Positions 13,936 through 14,197 of a stretch of 14,197 nucleotides of DNA are shown here, in pieces. Source of the stretch: Proteobacteria bacterium UBA1847 (GTDB lineage Bacteria > Pseudomonadota > Gammaproteobacteria > Steroidobacterales > Woeseiaceae); NCBI GenBank assembly GCA_002338605.1, contig DDIP01000084.1, forward strand, positions 1-14,197, in the 5' to 3' direction. The notes under the pieces are model-generated. The model searched no databases, had not been told where the DNA came from, and saw only the letters and a list, made by a program, of their open reading frames with translations. A program made the position numbers and the translations under genes. Position 1 is the first letter of the stretch; every line of letters begins with the position of its first letter.

Positions 13936-14197
13936 TCACTGTATCCTCAAGATACCTGTAGTAAATGACGCAGGAGTGCTCTGCCGAGCAACGCTTGTTT
14001 TTCGGTGGCGTATCAGGTCCAGGAGGCAGACCATGCCGATCACGACTTCAAGAACTGCTGCGCTGACAAGCCCGCTGTGCGGCACCCCGTCAATCGCCAT
14101 GCTTAAGACACGGGATAAGCCATACGACAGGTACACCGCCGTCGCCGCCACGAGTGACGGAATAGCAAAGTCCGATTTGAATACACCGGCCAACATC
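13936..14197 (-). CDS. DUF4345-like small membrane protein, 3' part only
   Basis: Minus-strand frame open from the window edge to a TGA at 13936-13938; 86 residues are visible. It shows two hydrophobic helices: about 13-34 with SLVAATAVYLSYGLSRVLS, and about 43-62 with GLVSAAVLEVVIGMVCLLDL. Between them is the short loop MAIDGVPHSG. The pattern of helix, GxSRxLSxxxDGxP, helix is typical of the second half of DUF4345 proteins, which are about 120-140 residues with four helices and no known function. The Met at 14196 is therefore more likely internal than the true start, and the gene probably continues past the window. It ends with a polar, positively charged tail (RHRKTSVAR). The 81-bp gap to the convergent thioredoxin-like gene shows no clear terminator. 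Confidence 0.6.
   Translation of the reverse strand, partial: MLAGVFKSDFAIPSLVAATAVYLSYGLSRVLSMAIDGVPHSGLVSAAVLEVVIGMVCLLDLIRHRKTSVARQSTPASFTTGILRIQ

Noticed and set aside
13941..13955. Small hairpin GTATC-CTCAA-GATAC
   Set aside because: A 5-bp stem inside the 3' end of the DUF4345-like frame, with no T-tract.
1..14197. Defence island, prophage, integron, CRISPR, tRNA or insertion sequence
   Set aside because: No integrase, transposase, direct-repeat array, tRNA-like cloverleaf or terminal inverted repeats were seen; gene content and composition appear uniform.

Overview
The window looks like chromosome of a free-living, moderately GC-rich gammaproteobacterium. The DjlA-type co-chaperone, the AcrA/MacA-style adaptor carrying a TolC-tip motif, and the sigma-54 enhancer-binding protein all point that way. 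The exact lineage cannot be fixed from sequence alone; a marine or soil lineage of the Woeseiaceae or Steroidobacteraceae sort is only a guess. Genes are tightly packed. I see no rRNA, tRNA, CRISPR array, insertion sequence, integrase or phage gene.

Layout. (1) 1-512: the 3' end of a BNR/Asp-box propeller protein, overlapping by 4 bases a small MoaD/ThiS-like ubiquitin-fold protein that ends in Gly-Gly. (2) 582-2402: a soluble Ser/Thr kinase fused to a degenerate HDOD domain. (3) 2504-6783: a four-gene export operon of periplasmic adaptor, ABC ATPase and two different MacB/FtsX-type permeases. No outer-membrane channel gene is present. (4) 6793-11280, minus strand, tail-to-tail with that operon: a very large membrane-anchored regulator. 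It has a signal peptide, a 14-blade periplasmic double propeller, Y_Y_Y, a membrane helix, PAS, GAF, a sigma-54 AAA+ domain and a Fis-type HTH. It is the most unusual object in the window. (5) 11281-11609: a divergent intergenic region with two inverted repeats and an extended -10 promoter candidate. (6) 11610-13854, plus strand: DMT-family transporter, DjlA and a thioredoxin-like protein. (7) 13936-14197, minus strand: the 3' part of a small DUF4345-like membrane protein that runs off the window.

How the genes may work together. The adaptor, ATPase and permeases form one envelope export machine that presumably borrows a TolC-like channel encoded elsewhere. The propeller/sigma-54 protein appears able to read a periplasmic signal and activate sigma-54 transcription directly, with no histidine kinase or response regulator. 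Its 3' end is 9 bp from the export operon, so a functional link is plausible. However, I found no convincing sigma-54 promoter in front of any gene here, so its target is unknown. The kinase-HDOD and BNR/MoaD-like genes look like separate units of unknown role.
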